From assembly GCA_947095585.1 (NCBI GenBank), contig OX352764.1:5193001-5257000 (forward strand): a DNA stretch of 64,000 nucleotides, written 5' to 3'. The first letter of the stretch is position 1, and each line of letters opens with the position of its first letter. Below are positions 32,350-43,879 of the stretch, in pieces. The notes under the pieces were generated by a model that was not told the DNA's origin, made no database searches, and worked only from the letters and a program-made list of their open reading frames with translations. A program made the translations under genes and the position numbers. This DNA is from Nephrocerus scutellatus (taxonomy: Eukaryota > Arthropoda > Insecta > Diptera > Pipunculidae).

Positions 32350-34185
32350 TGCCTTCTACACTATGCTCCACAGTGCAACTTATCGTACTCCAAACAGACA
32401 ATTCGAGTCATAAGTTTGAGACTTCCTCTTTATTTCTAAATTCATGTCGCAGAGAAATAATAATTTTTTGATTTGTTCATCATCATCATCATCCATTCCT
32501 TACTCCTACCGGCCAACCAAAGTCCAAGTTAGTCGAGTCGAGTTGCGAATTAATGAACTGAAATGGAAAAGAGCATTCCCACCGAATTAATACCTTCAGC
32601 TCCAAAGTGCTACAATTTTCTAAGATATCACATCGTTAAGGCTAACCGCACACGTTATGACGGCGAAAACGCCAGCGCCAGCAATCCAGGTCCTTCGTAC
32701 GTGCAGTAAATTTGCAACTTTGTTGCATGCACAGGAACGATCCTTCCCAGCAGTGTGGGTCACTAATATCTTAATTGCATGTCAAGTTACGGTTTGCACG
32801 GCAATGCCATGCCACAGCCGAAGCGAGACTCGGTTACACTGGCCGTTTTCATTTTAATTTTAACTTCACCATCAAGATAACACCAGGGCAAAAACCAGCA
32901 GGATGTTTAAGGACGCGAACGTTTCGTTCTGTACTCTGTGACTATCTGTCTTTGTGTGTGTGCGTGTGTGTGGGTAGTAGGACAACCCCATTTACATTAC
33001 GTCAAACCCAGAATGCAGAATGCAGGACGCAGCTGAAATACCGAAAAAGGCCACCACCAACGACTTTATCACGTTGATCTGTATAGCCACACGCACTACT
33101 GAGGTGTGTCTTACACCAGCGCCGCACTAATTAGTGGAGTTGCTTTTGACCTGGACAGGAGCGAGTTCTGACAGAGGAAAGATTTCGCGCATTTTTGAAA
33201 TTAATGTGCAATTCTCCGGCTATAGCGGGATGCAGGAACACCAAGGACGCGTATTGTTTTTGTATGGGTTTCCGTTGGCTCTACTTTCCTGCAGAAAAAC
33301 TCAATTCATCAGCAATATCCTGCTACATATTGTGTCAAATATGTTGTTAGTGTGATGGAATCGAGTAGGTATCCAGGATGAAGTGAAAAAAAACTCGACA
33401 GACATTTCTTTACCCGTTTCTAGGAACGTCTCACGCTCAAACTCCATTCGCTGGAAGATTGATTGCTTTGCGTAATGGAAAAATCATCACGCTGTTCCCA
33501 GAAATATTGGAAACCTTTGAAAAATTGTTTTTCTAAGCGAAACATAAAAAATCTCATCCTGACTGATGCCAAAAAAAGCGGAATAAATCCTATGGAACGG
33601 CTTTAATTTCCTCTTCCTTTGTTTTGATTATGCGTGCAACAGGCAAGTCGCTCGCTGAACAACAACATCCGGTCCTGCCAAATCCTGACGAATTAGATTA
33701 ATTTTCCGTTCTGATAACATAATTTGTTGTTGTTCTCATGAACGTGCAGCGTTCAGCAACGCCCTCCGCTGAACTCTGTGATTGTTATTAATATTGAAAT
33801 CCTTGACATATGACATGAGTTATCAATCAATACATCGTTTCGTGCTCGTTAATCTTTGAGTTGTATAGAAGCGTGCAGCTCCGTTGTTCCTTTGCACAAA
33901 ATTCCGTCTCTTTTTGCATTCCCCTTGAGTATGACGGGAATATTGTGTGAATGAGTGTTTGTAGGACCTTTACGCCCTAAACGTATTAATTGAACATTCA
34001 ATCTTTCTCTATTGATCCTAACAAGTATTAAGCACTTACGTTATGTGTATGCAAGTTTGCTCCTTTCTGTGATTATGAATAATTGAGTGGCCGACATGTG
34101 ATTGATGAACAACAATGAACTGACGTAAAATTTTTGCTCTTTAATGGAATAATAGCAATGAAAATACAAGAATGGAAGATAGGAC
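32350..34185. other. Unassigned DNA
   Basis: Short GT-rich runs occur near 32945-32970. Nothing else is supported. Confidence 0.4.
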
Positions 34186-34187
34186 AA

Positions 34188-34465
34188 ATGGAAGTATGAA
34201 ATGGTAGTAGAATGAAAGAATGAATGGAAGAATGAATGGATGAATATATGAGTAGATAAATGGATGAATGGATGAACGGATGAATGGATGAATGGATGAA
34301 TGAATAAATGGATGAATGGATAATGAATGGATGAATATATGAGTGGATAAATGGATGAATGGATGAATGGATGAATATATAAGTGGATAAATGGATGAAT
34401 GGATGAATAGATGAATGGATGAATGGATAAATGGATGAATGGATAAGTGGATGAATGGAAGAATT
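34188..34465. repeat. GGATGAAT microsatellite, about 280 bp
   Basis: Tetramers and octamers of the type GGATGAATGGATAAAT fill the stretch with occasional ATATAAGTGG interruptions. The minus-strand frame (IHPFIHSS repeats) is a by-product. Confidence 0.95.
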
Positions 34466-34499
34466 TTTTAATTTTGGCTTATACGGCTTATTGCAAGCT

Positions 34500-35535
34500 A
34501 ACAAGACTGAGACTTACAACAAAAACTTAGGACTAAGACATAAAACCAAGCCCTTAAACTAACATTTAAAGCAAACGGGAGTCTGAGAGGAGACGATGTA
34601 TAAAAAGCACGTCAACAGCTCCTTTGCCTTCCTCAATAGAGTTCAAGTTTATGATATTAAGGCGGTCTTAATAGGAAGGCAGGATAAGAGGATTGTTCCA
34701 AGGAAGACTAGAAAGAGAAAGTAAAAGAAATCGACGTGTTGCAAGGGGGACTACGTTTGACCAGCGTAATCCTGAAGAGAGCGGACAAAAGTGCTGTAGA
34801 GGGATCTGGTCACATTAGGATTTGAAAATTCTTTGGACCGGTGTTTGACACAGCTACATGATGTTTTGGCTTTAAGAATTACTTCGTCAATGTGAGAATG
34901 GATATTTTGCTCCCTGTAGCATAATATGACGAGGTCTCCAAAAAATTACACGCGAGATATCGGTTGGCCATGGAGAAGGTTAGGTCGGGGAGAGTTGAAA
35001 AACCATCTAGGTCGTCTTAAAGGAGGTGGGAGTCTTGTGGTGAAGAAATAGAAATAGGTTTGAAAAATTTGGTGTCGTAGAGAGAGAGAGAGAGGGTGGA
35101 GTTTTTAATGACCCTCTTTGGACCATTTGTAGGTAGAATGAAGAGAAGTGGGCCTAGATGGCTGCCTTGTGGAACACCAGAGGTGGTCAAGAATGTGTGA
35201 ATGAATGAAGCGATCGCTATAAAGGCGGTTTACCAGATAAAAGACATTTTAATAATATGGGTCTAAAGCCGAGAGCAGACAATATAAGAAGCATTAATTG
35301 ATGAGATATCTTATCGAAAGCCTTACTGAAATCAGTTGCAACAACGTCGACTTCGTTGACACTCTCTTAGGCTGAAAATGCGAACGAGACGAAGTCAGTG
35401 AGGTTTGTTTTCCTTCCAGAAAGCTGCGTTGGTTAGGGGAAATGAGAGACTTGGAATGGAAGCTTAAGGATTCGGATAAAATGCTTTCGAAGAGTTTGGT
35501 TACTCGTATATAAGAATCCAGATACCAAAGAGTCA
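34500..35535 (-). pseudogene. Non-LTR retrotransposon RT remnant (Jockey/CR1-like)
   Basis: The minus strand gives LFESILSESLSFHSKSLISP and QRSFLEGKQTSLTSF near 35410-35510. DVVATDFSKAFDKISHQ is near 35300-35350. SGVPQGSHLGPLLFIL is near 35140-35190, with worn TKFFKP and RVIKNS blocks after it. LV-SL-DYAGQTWSPLQHVD lies near 34730-34800, then an RR-like tail. The order matches a LINE RT palm and thumb. At least four frame breaks and a degraded YADD block are present. The adjacent microsatellite at 34188-34465 lies on its 3' side. Confidence 0.78.
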
Positions 35536-35584
35536 GAAATAGAAGAATCAGAGAAATTACTAATTTGGAAAATGTACTAAAAAG

Positions 35585-35775
35585 AGGATAAGTGGCAATG
35601 GGTAGGCCACATTGCTAGGATGACTGATGATCGCTGGACAAAAGGGTTAACAGATTGGTCCATTAGAGATGGAGCGAGAAACACAGGATGGCAACTTTTA
35701 CGATGGAGAGATGATCTTCAGAGAGTGAATTCTCGATGGCAACACATTGCAAGAAATAGAGAAATATGAAAGAAT
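35585..35775 (+). pseudogene. Non-LTR retrotransposon ORF2 C-terminal fragment
   Basis: A plus-strand frame reads KWQWVGHIARMTDDRWTKGL, TDWSIRDGARNTGW and then RWRDDLQRV and IARNREI. The WVGHIARM--DRW-K-----PRD--R--GRP--RW-DDL pattern is the known C-terminus of RTE-like and related LINE proteins. It is opposite in strand to the RT remnant just upstream, so they are separate insertions. Confidence 0.8.
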
Positions 35776-35779
35776 GGAT

Positions 35780-38220
35780 GAATAGAAGAATGGAAATTCA
35801 TTTATTTGTTCATTTGTTCATTTGTGCTGAACGAATGAAAAGTACTTGTTCATCAAATCCACTTTAAAACCATTTTCTGAATCTTTAGTGATTTCGAAAA
35901 TATTTTCTGGTCAAAGGATACGATTTTCTTTTTTTTTTTTATTTGTCCCTCTGTTGCCTTGCTAATTAAAATTGGTCACAATGAGTAAGTAAGGATGAAC
36001 GACCAACTATTTATTCCTATTCATTTCGAACTCATCAAATAATTGATTGCCATTCTATTGTTCCTTTTTCAAGCGATCCTTTTTTTGTCATTTAAATCAT
36101 TGTCAATAAAAAGTACTTTGCAGCACTTGTACGTAATTGGGAAAAATACAAAATAATTGGAATTGAAGTGGTGAAGTGCTGAGACCATCATCCCTAGTGG
36201 ACACACTATGTTCCTTCAACGAATGACCAAAAGACAAAGACAATGAAAATATATTTTTAATTTAAATCACAAGGAAGCAAATGCTTGTACTTAGCAGGAT
36301 AACAGAGCGACGGATTAAAATGCTGGGAAACCCTTTTAATTAGATAACCAATTATTTGGAGGGATGTGCAAAGTAAGCCAGCATTTCCGTGCTTTCATTT
36401 TATTTGAAAAATCTATATATATATATATATATATACGACTATATCCGCACAATATTTTTATGACTGGACAGACTCTCTGGTTTATTGGCGCAATGAATGT
36501 TGTGTTGATATCCTTCGATGCAAGATGATAGCTAGAAAGAAAAAAATGATTTCTTCTCATTTTCTTCCTTTTAAGTATGAAGTTTGTATAGCAGAGAAGT
36601 CGACCGACCGCTCGTCAGTCAAAGTGCGGAGCAAAGTGCAGCGCACATTTGAAAGGATAACTCCTCGTTATCTCTAGTCAGATATAAAGCCGGACTATGG
36701 ATATAAATTAGATTTCATTTCATGAACAATAAACTCTGTTTTATTGGGATGAATCATTCTTCCAATTTAAAGGCCGGTACTAGACGTCTTGAGCACCTTA
36801 TCCCACTATCGCACTATCGTCTGTTGAACCTTTGGTTGATCGTAAAAAATTCTCAGAATTCCAATTATGATGTGTGCTCAGTTACACTCGGAGTTAGGAT
36901 AGGATTTGGCACAGATGACATCCTTCAATGCAGCTATGTCACAATCGTTGGACGAAATCAAAGCAGGATACGTTATCTGCTAAAACTCGACGAATTTCCT
37001 GAAAAAAATAACTAAACTTTACATTTAAGGTAAATACAGTTGAAGTTAAATCAAGAAACTTTACCTGATGCATGAGGACAGACATTTACAAATGTAAGAG
37101 GGCAACCATGTTCCTTGATTCGCAAATGGAAATCTATCGTAGCGCCGCATTTTTTCACTGAACGTCCTTTTTTTAAATGAAAACAAAAACGAAAAGACCC
37201 AATCCCGTTTCAAATACAAAAAAAAAACGCTTGACAAAATCCATCGTCCACATCCTGGAACACGTGTACGTGTCGAAAGAGTTTAGTAATCATCCGCGAG
37301 CGACGGTACGACGATGCTTGCTCGTTTGCGACATACACCACCACCAGTACAAAATAATGTCCTCTGACTTCCTTTTTCGATTGCAATTCCCAATCAATTG
37401 CTGCTTCGATTGCATGTGAAGCGTCCCGTCCTTATGTACTCACGGACGGATTCATCTCGCTGGCCGACTGCGCGATAGTAAAAAACGAACTGCGTTTGAA
37501 TCTTCTGATGGGAACTCCTCAACGAACTGGGTAGGAAGAGAGAGAGAGAGATGTCCACGTCGACAGTGGACTTCAAGTGCTTAAAATGCCATTTGACGTC
37601 GAATTTGAGTTCGACTTACGGATCACGACGGTACGAGATGTCTCATTCGTTGCTCGGAATGGTTAAGCGCTGTTGTGATTGCATTTGGGAAAACTTTCGA
37701 TCATAAAGATGTCAATAGCAATGGCGGCGAGCCACCTCGGAATGGAAAAGTTTTATGCGGACGACGATGCACGACACATTTTTGCTGGGCTAAGCAAAAG
37801 GACAAATAACTGAAGTAGGGAGACACTTGAAGCGCATTAAGGTTTTTGAGTTTTTTTTTTGTTGTTATCGTGGATGTGGATGAGATGGAGGTTTTGGCTA
37901 ACACGTTATGCCACGAGAGAAAAACCAGCGATCCCATTCCATTCGGGTCTAATCGGTTTGCTGTTTTTAAAATTAACGACGAAAATACAGACAGACAGGA
38001 ATATAAAGTCGATTTTGATGATAAATTATCGTAAATATGGGCAAAACTTTTCCACTGGATGGAATGAATTAATAACTTGCAGAAAGTCATGCAGAATATT
38101 AATGTACTTTGTTTTTTTTTTTTATAGCTGGAGATGGAATTTTATTGTTTTTTACTCGTAAATTAAAAACAAGCAAATGCAAAACTTTTGTGTATAAATC
38201 GACATGAGCATACATACACT
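35780..38220. other. Unassigned DNA with one AT microsatellite
   Basis: An AT dinucleotide run lies at 36415-36435. Open frames of 60-100 residues in this stretch show no domain I can name. No gene is supported in 2.4 kb. Confidence 0.4.
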
Positions 38221-38224
38221 TTTA

Positions 38225-38395
38225 CACGCGTCACACGACTGGCGACACGCGTCACACTCGGGACCTCAGAAATGATCAATGAGTGTATGCTGCTAACAAA
38301 ATTTTAGCTCTTTAGGTCATGTAAAAGTTGGTTAAAAAGGACCTCAAAGAAGTCCAAACAGGCAGATAGACCGGGATCAAGTCAAAGTTTTTAAT
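38225..38395. repeat. Dispersed copy of the 6.3-6.7-kb repeat unit
   Basis: ACAAAATTTTAGCTCTTTAG and GTTAAAAAGGACCTCAAAGA match the 6551-6640 unit, and GGCAGATAGACCGGGATCAA extends the likeness to the end of that block. It also keeps the CGACACGCGTCACAC box. Confidence 0.7.
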
Positions 38396-38489
38396 TATGA
38401 TAGTGATGCGATCACTTTTTTTATTTAACCGTCACTTGGGCACAAAAACATTTCTTTAATCGTTCCGCAAATCAACATTACACAGGACA

Positions 38490-39060
38490 CAGGGTGTCCC
38501 CTAAGTCCAGGTGGTCAAAGTGTACTCCTTGGTTTTGTATTCATACTGGAGCCTATTTTTGAATTTCACTTATTGATGCCAACTGCTGCCATACTTTTGA
38601 TGACGCTTCGAGAACACGCTCTTCTTATTTACTAAGATTTGCTATTTCGCTTGAATAAACAAGTTCTTTCATTCTTCCACATACAAAATATCTAATACTG
38701 TATCTTCAGTAGATCTTGCAGGCCAGTGAACTGGTCCATTTCCTCCTATCCAACGATTACCGTACCCTGGTACTGGTCCATTTCCTTCTATCCAACGATT
38801 ACCGTACCCTTCATCTAGCCAATTATTAACCTCTCGACCATAGTGGGCTGGGACACCATCCTGTTGGAAATATGGTGAAGCTAGTTAAATTAGTGGAATG
38901 TCCTCCAATAGTTCTAGTAAATCATTTCACAAAAACTCCAGATAGTTTGTAGAATTCAGTCTGGGTGGTAGTTTGAAGGGGTCGATTAACTTGTTTCCAA
39001 TTACACCTGCCCACGTATTGACACTGAATTTGTGTTGAAATGATGACTGTCTCCATCTGT
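38490..39060 (-). pseudogene. Degenerate mariner-like transposase with internal duplication
   Basis: The minus strand encodes the C-terminal catalytic half of a relative of the intact 258-1343 transposase. It shows FSVNTWAGVIGNKLIDPFKL near 38980-39030, then YFQQDGVPAHYGRE near 38840-38880 with the second catalytic D, then GNGPVHWPARSTEDTVLD near 38690-38740. By alignment a Glu sits where the third Asp should be. A stop interrupts EFL-NDLLE near 38925. A 42-bp tandem duplication (from 38731 and 38773) repeats 14 residues in frame. The outer end at 38491 (CAGGGTGTCCCCTAAGTCC) resembles the inverted repeat of the family. The N-terminal DNA-binding half is missing. Confidence 0.8.
38731..38814. 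repeat. 42-bp tandem duplication inside transposase remnant
   Basis: CTGGTCCATTTCCTCCTATC starts at 38731 and its near-identical twin starts at 38773. The period is 42 bp, a multiple of three, so the frame is kept. Confidence 0.88.
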
Positions 39061-39118
39061 GTGGATTCTGTTGTGCTACTTAACTTTAAGCGGGCGTCCG
39101 ACGGTATGCTCTGTTTTG

Positions 39119-39355
39119 TTAATCAAAATTTTGGCAGGTGACATCACCAAAAGTCTTCATCAGTATACCATATGACAAATCTTCAGCTAATGCAAGAAGT
39201 CTAGGCAAATACAATTGCACGTAATAAGTATTAAGATGTAAATATACCAATTTAAAAATCCTACGCAAATTGTTTATAAGAGCACTAAACAATGAAGGAC
39301 CTAATATAGAACTCTGAGGGGCTTCTCTTAAGGAGATTGACAGTACTGACGCCAT
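39119..39355 (-). pseudogene. Non-LTR retrotransposon RT fragment
   Basis: The minus strand reads REAPQSSILGPSLFSALINN followed by a gap and NTYYVQLYLPRLLALAEDLS. This corresponds to the GxPQGSxLGPLLF and YADDxQLY blocks of a LINE RT. The first G of PQGS and the catalytic DD are both lost (PQSS, YYVQLY). Only about 75 codons remain. Confidence 0.7.
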
Positions 39356-39784
39356 GGTTTTTTACACATTCAAAAGCCCTGGTTGAACCAGGCAGCCAGA
39401 ATACTGCAATATTATCACTATCAAATTCTCAAGCTGGCTGGGCTTACAACTGCGATTCTAGTTTGTCCAAATACACACGCCACATCCGTCTCAAATTTTA
39501 GCCCTATTCCTAAGGTGTTTACAAATAAAAAAACAACTTTTACAAGCGTTACACGTGTGTCTTTTTTATGTTGCTTTTTTATTGTTGCATGTTGTACACT
39601 ACATATTGGATAGTGCATGAGCGTAAGTCCTGTACAATTAGTACAGTAAATAAGTATGGAATTCTTCGTAGATACTAGTAGAGCCCTCCTGGGATACTAG
39701 CATAAACGATTCGTAGACCTGAATGTTTGACCCAGAAATACGCCTATGTACTAAACCCCTATAACACACTATAACCACTCTACC

Positions 39785-41110
39785 AACGGCCGTTAAGTAC
39801 TGAGCATTTCATCTGCGAGGATATCTACTGGAACCATTCCTGCTATAATGAGGGCTGCATCATCCGAGATCGTTCGGAATCCGCTGATTGTCCTCAGTGA
39901 ACTAAGTGTGTATATAAACGATATGTGTCTCCTAATTTTCTTAGTCGCCAGTGCCATCGCCGAAACTAGGGCTGCATAAAGAGGGACTAAGCTGACAACC
40001 CGAAATATTAGAACCATTCTGCGATATCCTGGTCCTCCGACATTTGGCAGTGTCCGAGATAATGCTACCAACATCTAAGACGCCTTTTTGTTCAAGTAGT
40101 CCACGTGTATTTCATATCGGAGCTTACTGTCAAGCATTACTTCTAAGTATTTGACAGAATCCTCTGAGCTTATAGTCTGGTTACCAACCCGTATGTTTAT
40201 GTATTCCGTTTCTTTTCGGCTGGTAATAAATACTGCTTCCGTTCGGTAGTTGGCTAATTATAGACCCCAGGATGCTAGCCACTCTTTGATTTGGACGATT
40301 GCTTCGTTCGTAGCTGACTGTATTTCGTAGGTTGTCTTTGGCACGTTAACAACGGCAATGTCGTCAGCGAATACCCCTGGTGGTAGTGTTAGTCTTAGGA
40401 CCCTATCCATACAAGGGGCCACATAATCAATCGTTGTGGGACTCCCGCGGAGACATTATAGTACTTTGTACCCTAGTTGGTTTCGTACCTCAGCCTTCTA
40501 TTGCGCTTTTAGCTCGATACTATCTTCCGTAATACGTACGGCGCTTCCTTTCTTTCTGGAAATTTATCTTCTTATTGATGACCAATTTGCAGAGTTAAGA
40601 GGTACCAAATATTGCAACTTAAAAGGTTCAAGGAAAAGTCATTCATCTAGATCTCCTGTTGCATGAATGTCAAAAATATATCTGGCCTGTTTTGAATGGC
40701 TGCTTTCACTGCTTTTTTAGGTATGCTTTGGATGCAGGAGCCGTGTCGTTACATATTTTTTTACATGCGTTGACGAGTTCATCCACTGTAAGCCTTGGAA
40801 TGCCCTCTGTGCTAAATTCTCTCATTATGTTTCATATAGTAGTATATGATCATTTGGGAAATAAGTGCTCTACTGTGGATCTAAGCAGATATTTTGGAGA
40901 TACGCGGGTTTTTTTCTAGCAGATAACATCGTCTGGCATTCGTAAGTCTGCTGCCCCAATCTGTTAACCAGGCATTAAGATCTCCACCTATAACCACTGG
41001 AGCTCTTCCATGAGCATCAGCAATTAAGCTTTCTATCATTCCTGCGTACTCACTTGCCGCCCAGCTAGGTCTTGCTTAACAACTATAAAAGTTGATTCCA
41101 TTTGTTTTCC
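39785..41110 (-). pseudogene. R1-like non-LTR retrotransposon ORF2 remnant
   Basis: From high to low coordinates on the minus strand: an APE endonuclease block APVVIGGDLNAWLTDWGS (about 40950-41005) with the GGDxNAW catalytic motif; a worn linker (CKKICNDTAPASKAYLKK near 40700-40770); then SAGVPQ near 40445 with the RT fingers compressed. FADDIAVVNVPKTTYEIQSA near 40310-40370 keeps the catalytic FADD. VKYLEVMLDSKLRYEIHVDY lies near 40100-40160. The tail is NVGGPGYRRM then TISGFRTISDDAALIIAGMV (39800-40050). ALR-ISGFRT-SDDA--VIAGM is characteristic of R1-type tails. Frame changes and a deletion between GVPQ and FADD show it is dead. Confidence 0.85.
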
Positions 41111-41169
41111 TCGTACGGAGCCCCTATCCTTCGAGGTGATACACTTGTACGGGTCGCATAAGTGCATCA

Positions 41170-41995
41170 CATGTCTGTGTCTGCCTGAGGCAATCATCTT
41201 AAAAAGCGCTTAGGCGACACAAGGCAATGGCAAATGCAAAAGAAAGAATTTAGAAGGACACTACAACACCCTGATGGCAATTTGAATAATAACAACGCAT
41301 TCACTTGCGTGCAGGCTAAGGTTGATGGTTTCTTGGAATTAAGAACCAATTGAAGAGCCACCGCTACCACCACGTACCTAAGTAATATAAGTGAGTTGTG
41401 GTTGCCAGTTTGTCCAGCATTTTTAATGTCTCGTTCTATTGAATTGCATGATGAATAGTTTAACAAGAAAGCATAAAGGATATTTTAAGGATAAACGTCG
41501 GCACGTCACACACACACATACAGACGGAAATGCAGAACTATATTTATAGAATGCGATGGCATCGACGGTGAAACAAACGATGTCAGTCTACAGCCTGTGG
41601 TTATTTTTGTCCCAGTTCTTAAGCGGAGGAGTATCGTTTTCGAATGCAGCTCCCCACGCTCACTTTTGTTCAGTGCTGTACTCTAATGGCTATCGCTAGT
41701 CTTCGTCGTTCGCCGGTCGCCGGTTGCAATACCAAGTAATGAATACCAAAACGAGGCTATGATGTGTTGTGCAGGCGGCACTCCTCTCCTGCCAGCAGTC
41801 GTGTACTATAACCTCTTCCACGCTGCAGTGCTTTGTCAATTTTCTACAGTGAAAGAGCGAGTGAAGAGTTTCGCCTAAGATGCCAATCCTCAGGGCAGAA
41901 GTGTCGTGAAATGAATCCTCTTATAACCAAATTGCCTCTTTAAGGACTTCCTCTCGTTTTTTTAATTCAAAAATAAAACAAAAAATCACTCACTC
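41170..41995. other. Unassigned DNA
   Basis: I see nothing supported here. Confidence 0.4.
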
Positions 41996-41999
41996 TTGT

Positions 42000-42400
42000 C
42001 GGAATTGGAGGCAGGATACCATCATCTACTGATTACTGCATTCCTAAATTTAGCTTTAACTCCTCGTTCAGCGTTGAATTTCCAACCAGGGGAAACTGGA
42101 AGGATGGGACAGTAACGAGGCAATATGACGTAACAATATTCACTGACGGATCCAAGATGAAGGACTGAGTCGGTGCAGGTATCTTCTCAGATGATTTAAA
42201 TTTGTCAAGGTCTTTCAACCAGATTTACCCGATTCGGCTAGCATCTTTCAGGAAGAGATTCTAGCAATTAGGGAGGCCTATACAGCATTAAGGCTCAGAA
42301 ACGCACAAATCGGAAGGGTTGATATTTGTGTTGCTAGGAAATCTGCCATATGGGCGATTTATGCGTCTACAATAAACTCAAAATTAGTACAACAGTTGTA
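42000..42400 (+). pseudogene. Non-LTR retrotransposon RNase H fragment
   Basis: IFTDGSKMKD at 42137-42166 contains the first RNase H catalytic D, and is followed directly by an in-frame TGA. Then VGAGIFSDDLNLS, a shifted frame SASIFQEEILAIREAYTALR (second acidic residue E in the QEE block), and CVARKSAIWAIYAS in place of the D-S-Q-A-A-I block. Only the middle of the RNase H domain is present. The family is close to, but not identical with, the copies at 18420 and 60850. Confidence 0.72.
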
Positions 42401-42404
42401 ACGT

Positions 42405-43000
42405 TGTTTGCTCGGGTGACGCTCACCGGTCACACAGGGTTCGTTCTTACAAAAATGGTTTTTTTTTTGTTGTCGTTGTTTTTGATTTAATTTTATTTCC
42501 TTTTTTATATGTTGACTTATTACTAAGTCATATATCATATATAATCTAGTCATATACTTAATAAACTAATATACATAAATAACTACATACTATAGTTTAG
42601 GATGAGCGCGTGGGGCGTTCGTAATGAACTTTTCGGCTCGAAGTAGCAGCCAACAGATGCAGAAGCATCAACACCTGTGGACTGCGTACTTGAAAATAGG
42701 ACGTGGATCTTACGGAGGGCGTTCGGTATAGAACAGCACAGTTCCCTTGTACAGCTTAAGAGTGCAAAAGCATCAACACTTTTAAGCTATACCACTTTCA
42801 AAAGAAATAGGAGTGTCAATTACTTGAGTCCATATTAGACAGCATACTCTTCTCCACACTTCCCGATTAATTGTGGTTTTTCGCGTCCCATGTCATTGCT
42901 TTATTATATCGGATTGTTGGGAATTTTATTTCCCCAAATATTGAAAAATAAATTGTTCGTATACGTGCTACGTTCGTATACGTAAAAATTTAAACTTCGT
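42405..43000. other. Unassigned DNA
   Basis: A short phrase containing AAAGCATCAACAC occurs twice (near 42664 and 42768), but no gene is seen. Confidence 0.35.
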
Positions 43001-43004
43001 TACA

Positions 43005-43610
43005 CAGTGCCAAGAAGAATAGGCCTCGATCAGTCAATTGCTGGACATCCCCATAGTATGGGTGCCGGGGCACAGTGATTTAGAGGGTAATGAGAGGGCG
43101 GACGAATTGGCTAAGATGGGCGTCGCTATGGATACTGGCTCTATGGAGAAGGTTAGCCGTTCCAATGAGCTTAGGCAAGGAACAAATTCTCTCCTTCTTT
43201 AATACCATAGTCATACCGGGCTATATCGAGATCAATGTGGCCATCCTGGCCAGTGGGCAGTCATGCTGCCAAGTTGGGTATACCGCACAACAACTTTTGT
43301 AGAAGTTGCAAAGATGAAAATGAGAAAGAAACTCTCATACACTTCCTCTGCAGTTGTCCGGCCCTAGCAGGTTCAAGACAACGCATTTTGGGTAAACCAT
43401 TTTCTTACGACCTGAAAGAGCTCTCGGATTACAGGATCATCGACTTTATCTAATACCTGAAAGCTACAGGCTGGATTTAAACCATGTCCCTATCCATGAT
43501 GCTAGAGCCGTCGAGTTTTGTGGCATCAAAATGGCGCATACTAGCACTAATTGAGGACCTCGAAAGCACAGCGTGGACCACCACTCTACCTACATAACTA
43601 CCTTGTCGGA
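43005..43610 (+). pseudogene. R1/LOA-like element 3' end: RNase H tail, zinc knuckle and 3' UTR
   Basis: The frame gives VWVPGHSDLEGNERADELAK (43058-43117), the RNase H C-terminal block with the conserved H and D. After a deleted or frameshifted linker comes the knuckle FCRSCKDENEKETLIHFLCS near 43300-43360. RILGKPFSYDLKELSDYRII follows and the frame stops near 43450. About 150 bases of 3' UTR (TTTTGTGGCATCAAAATGGC, ACTAGCACTAATTGAGGAC) end in CTACCTACATAACTACC. The same 3' UTR closes the elements at 18345-18412 and 61240-61360. Confidence 0.8.
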
Positions 43611-43644
43611 ATAAGAAATAAGTGCCTCGGCGAGTATGTTCCAA

Positions 43645-43850
43645 TTTCAATTTCAATATCTATTTCGAATTTCAATTTCTCGATTTCAATTTCAATTTCG
43701 AATTTCTAGTTTCGAATTTCAAATTTCAAATTTCGAATTTCAAATTTCGAATTTCGAATTTCGAATTTCGAATTTCTAATTTCAGTTTCAATTTCAATTT
43801 CAACATCAACTTCAACCTTCTCAATTTCAATTTCAATTTAGAAATTTTTG
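43645..43850. repeat. AATTTC / CAATTT hexamer microsatellite
   Basis: About 200 bases consist of TTTCAATTTCAA and TTTCGAATTTC modules with a basic period of 6. The 83-residue open frame (NFNF repeats) is a by-product. Confidence 0.92.
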
Positions 43851-43879
43851 CAAAAATAAATTACATGATTTGAAACAAT

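Noticed and set aside
34073..34504. A 143-residue minus-strand frame with IHPFIHSS repeats
   Set aside because: It is the translation of the GGATGAAT microsatellite.
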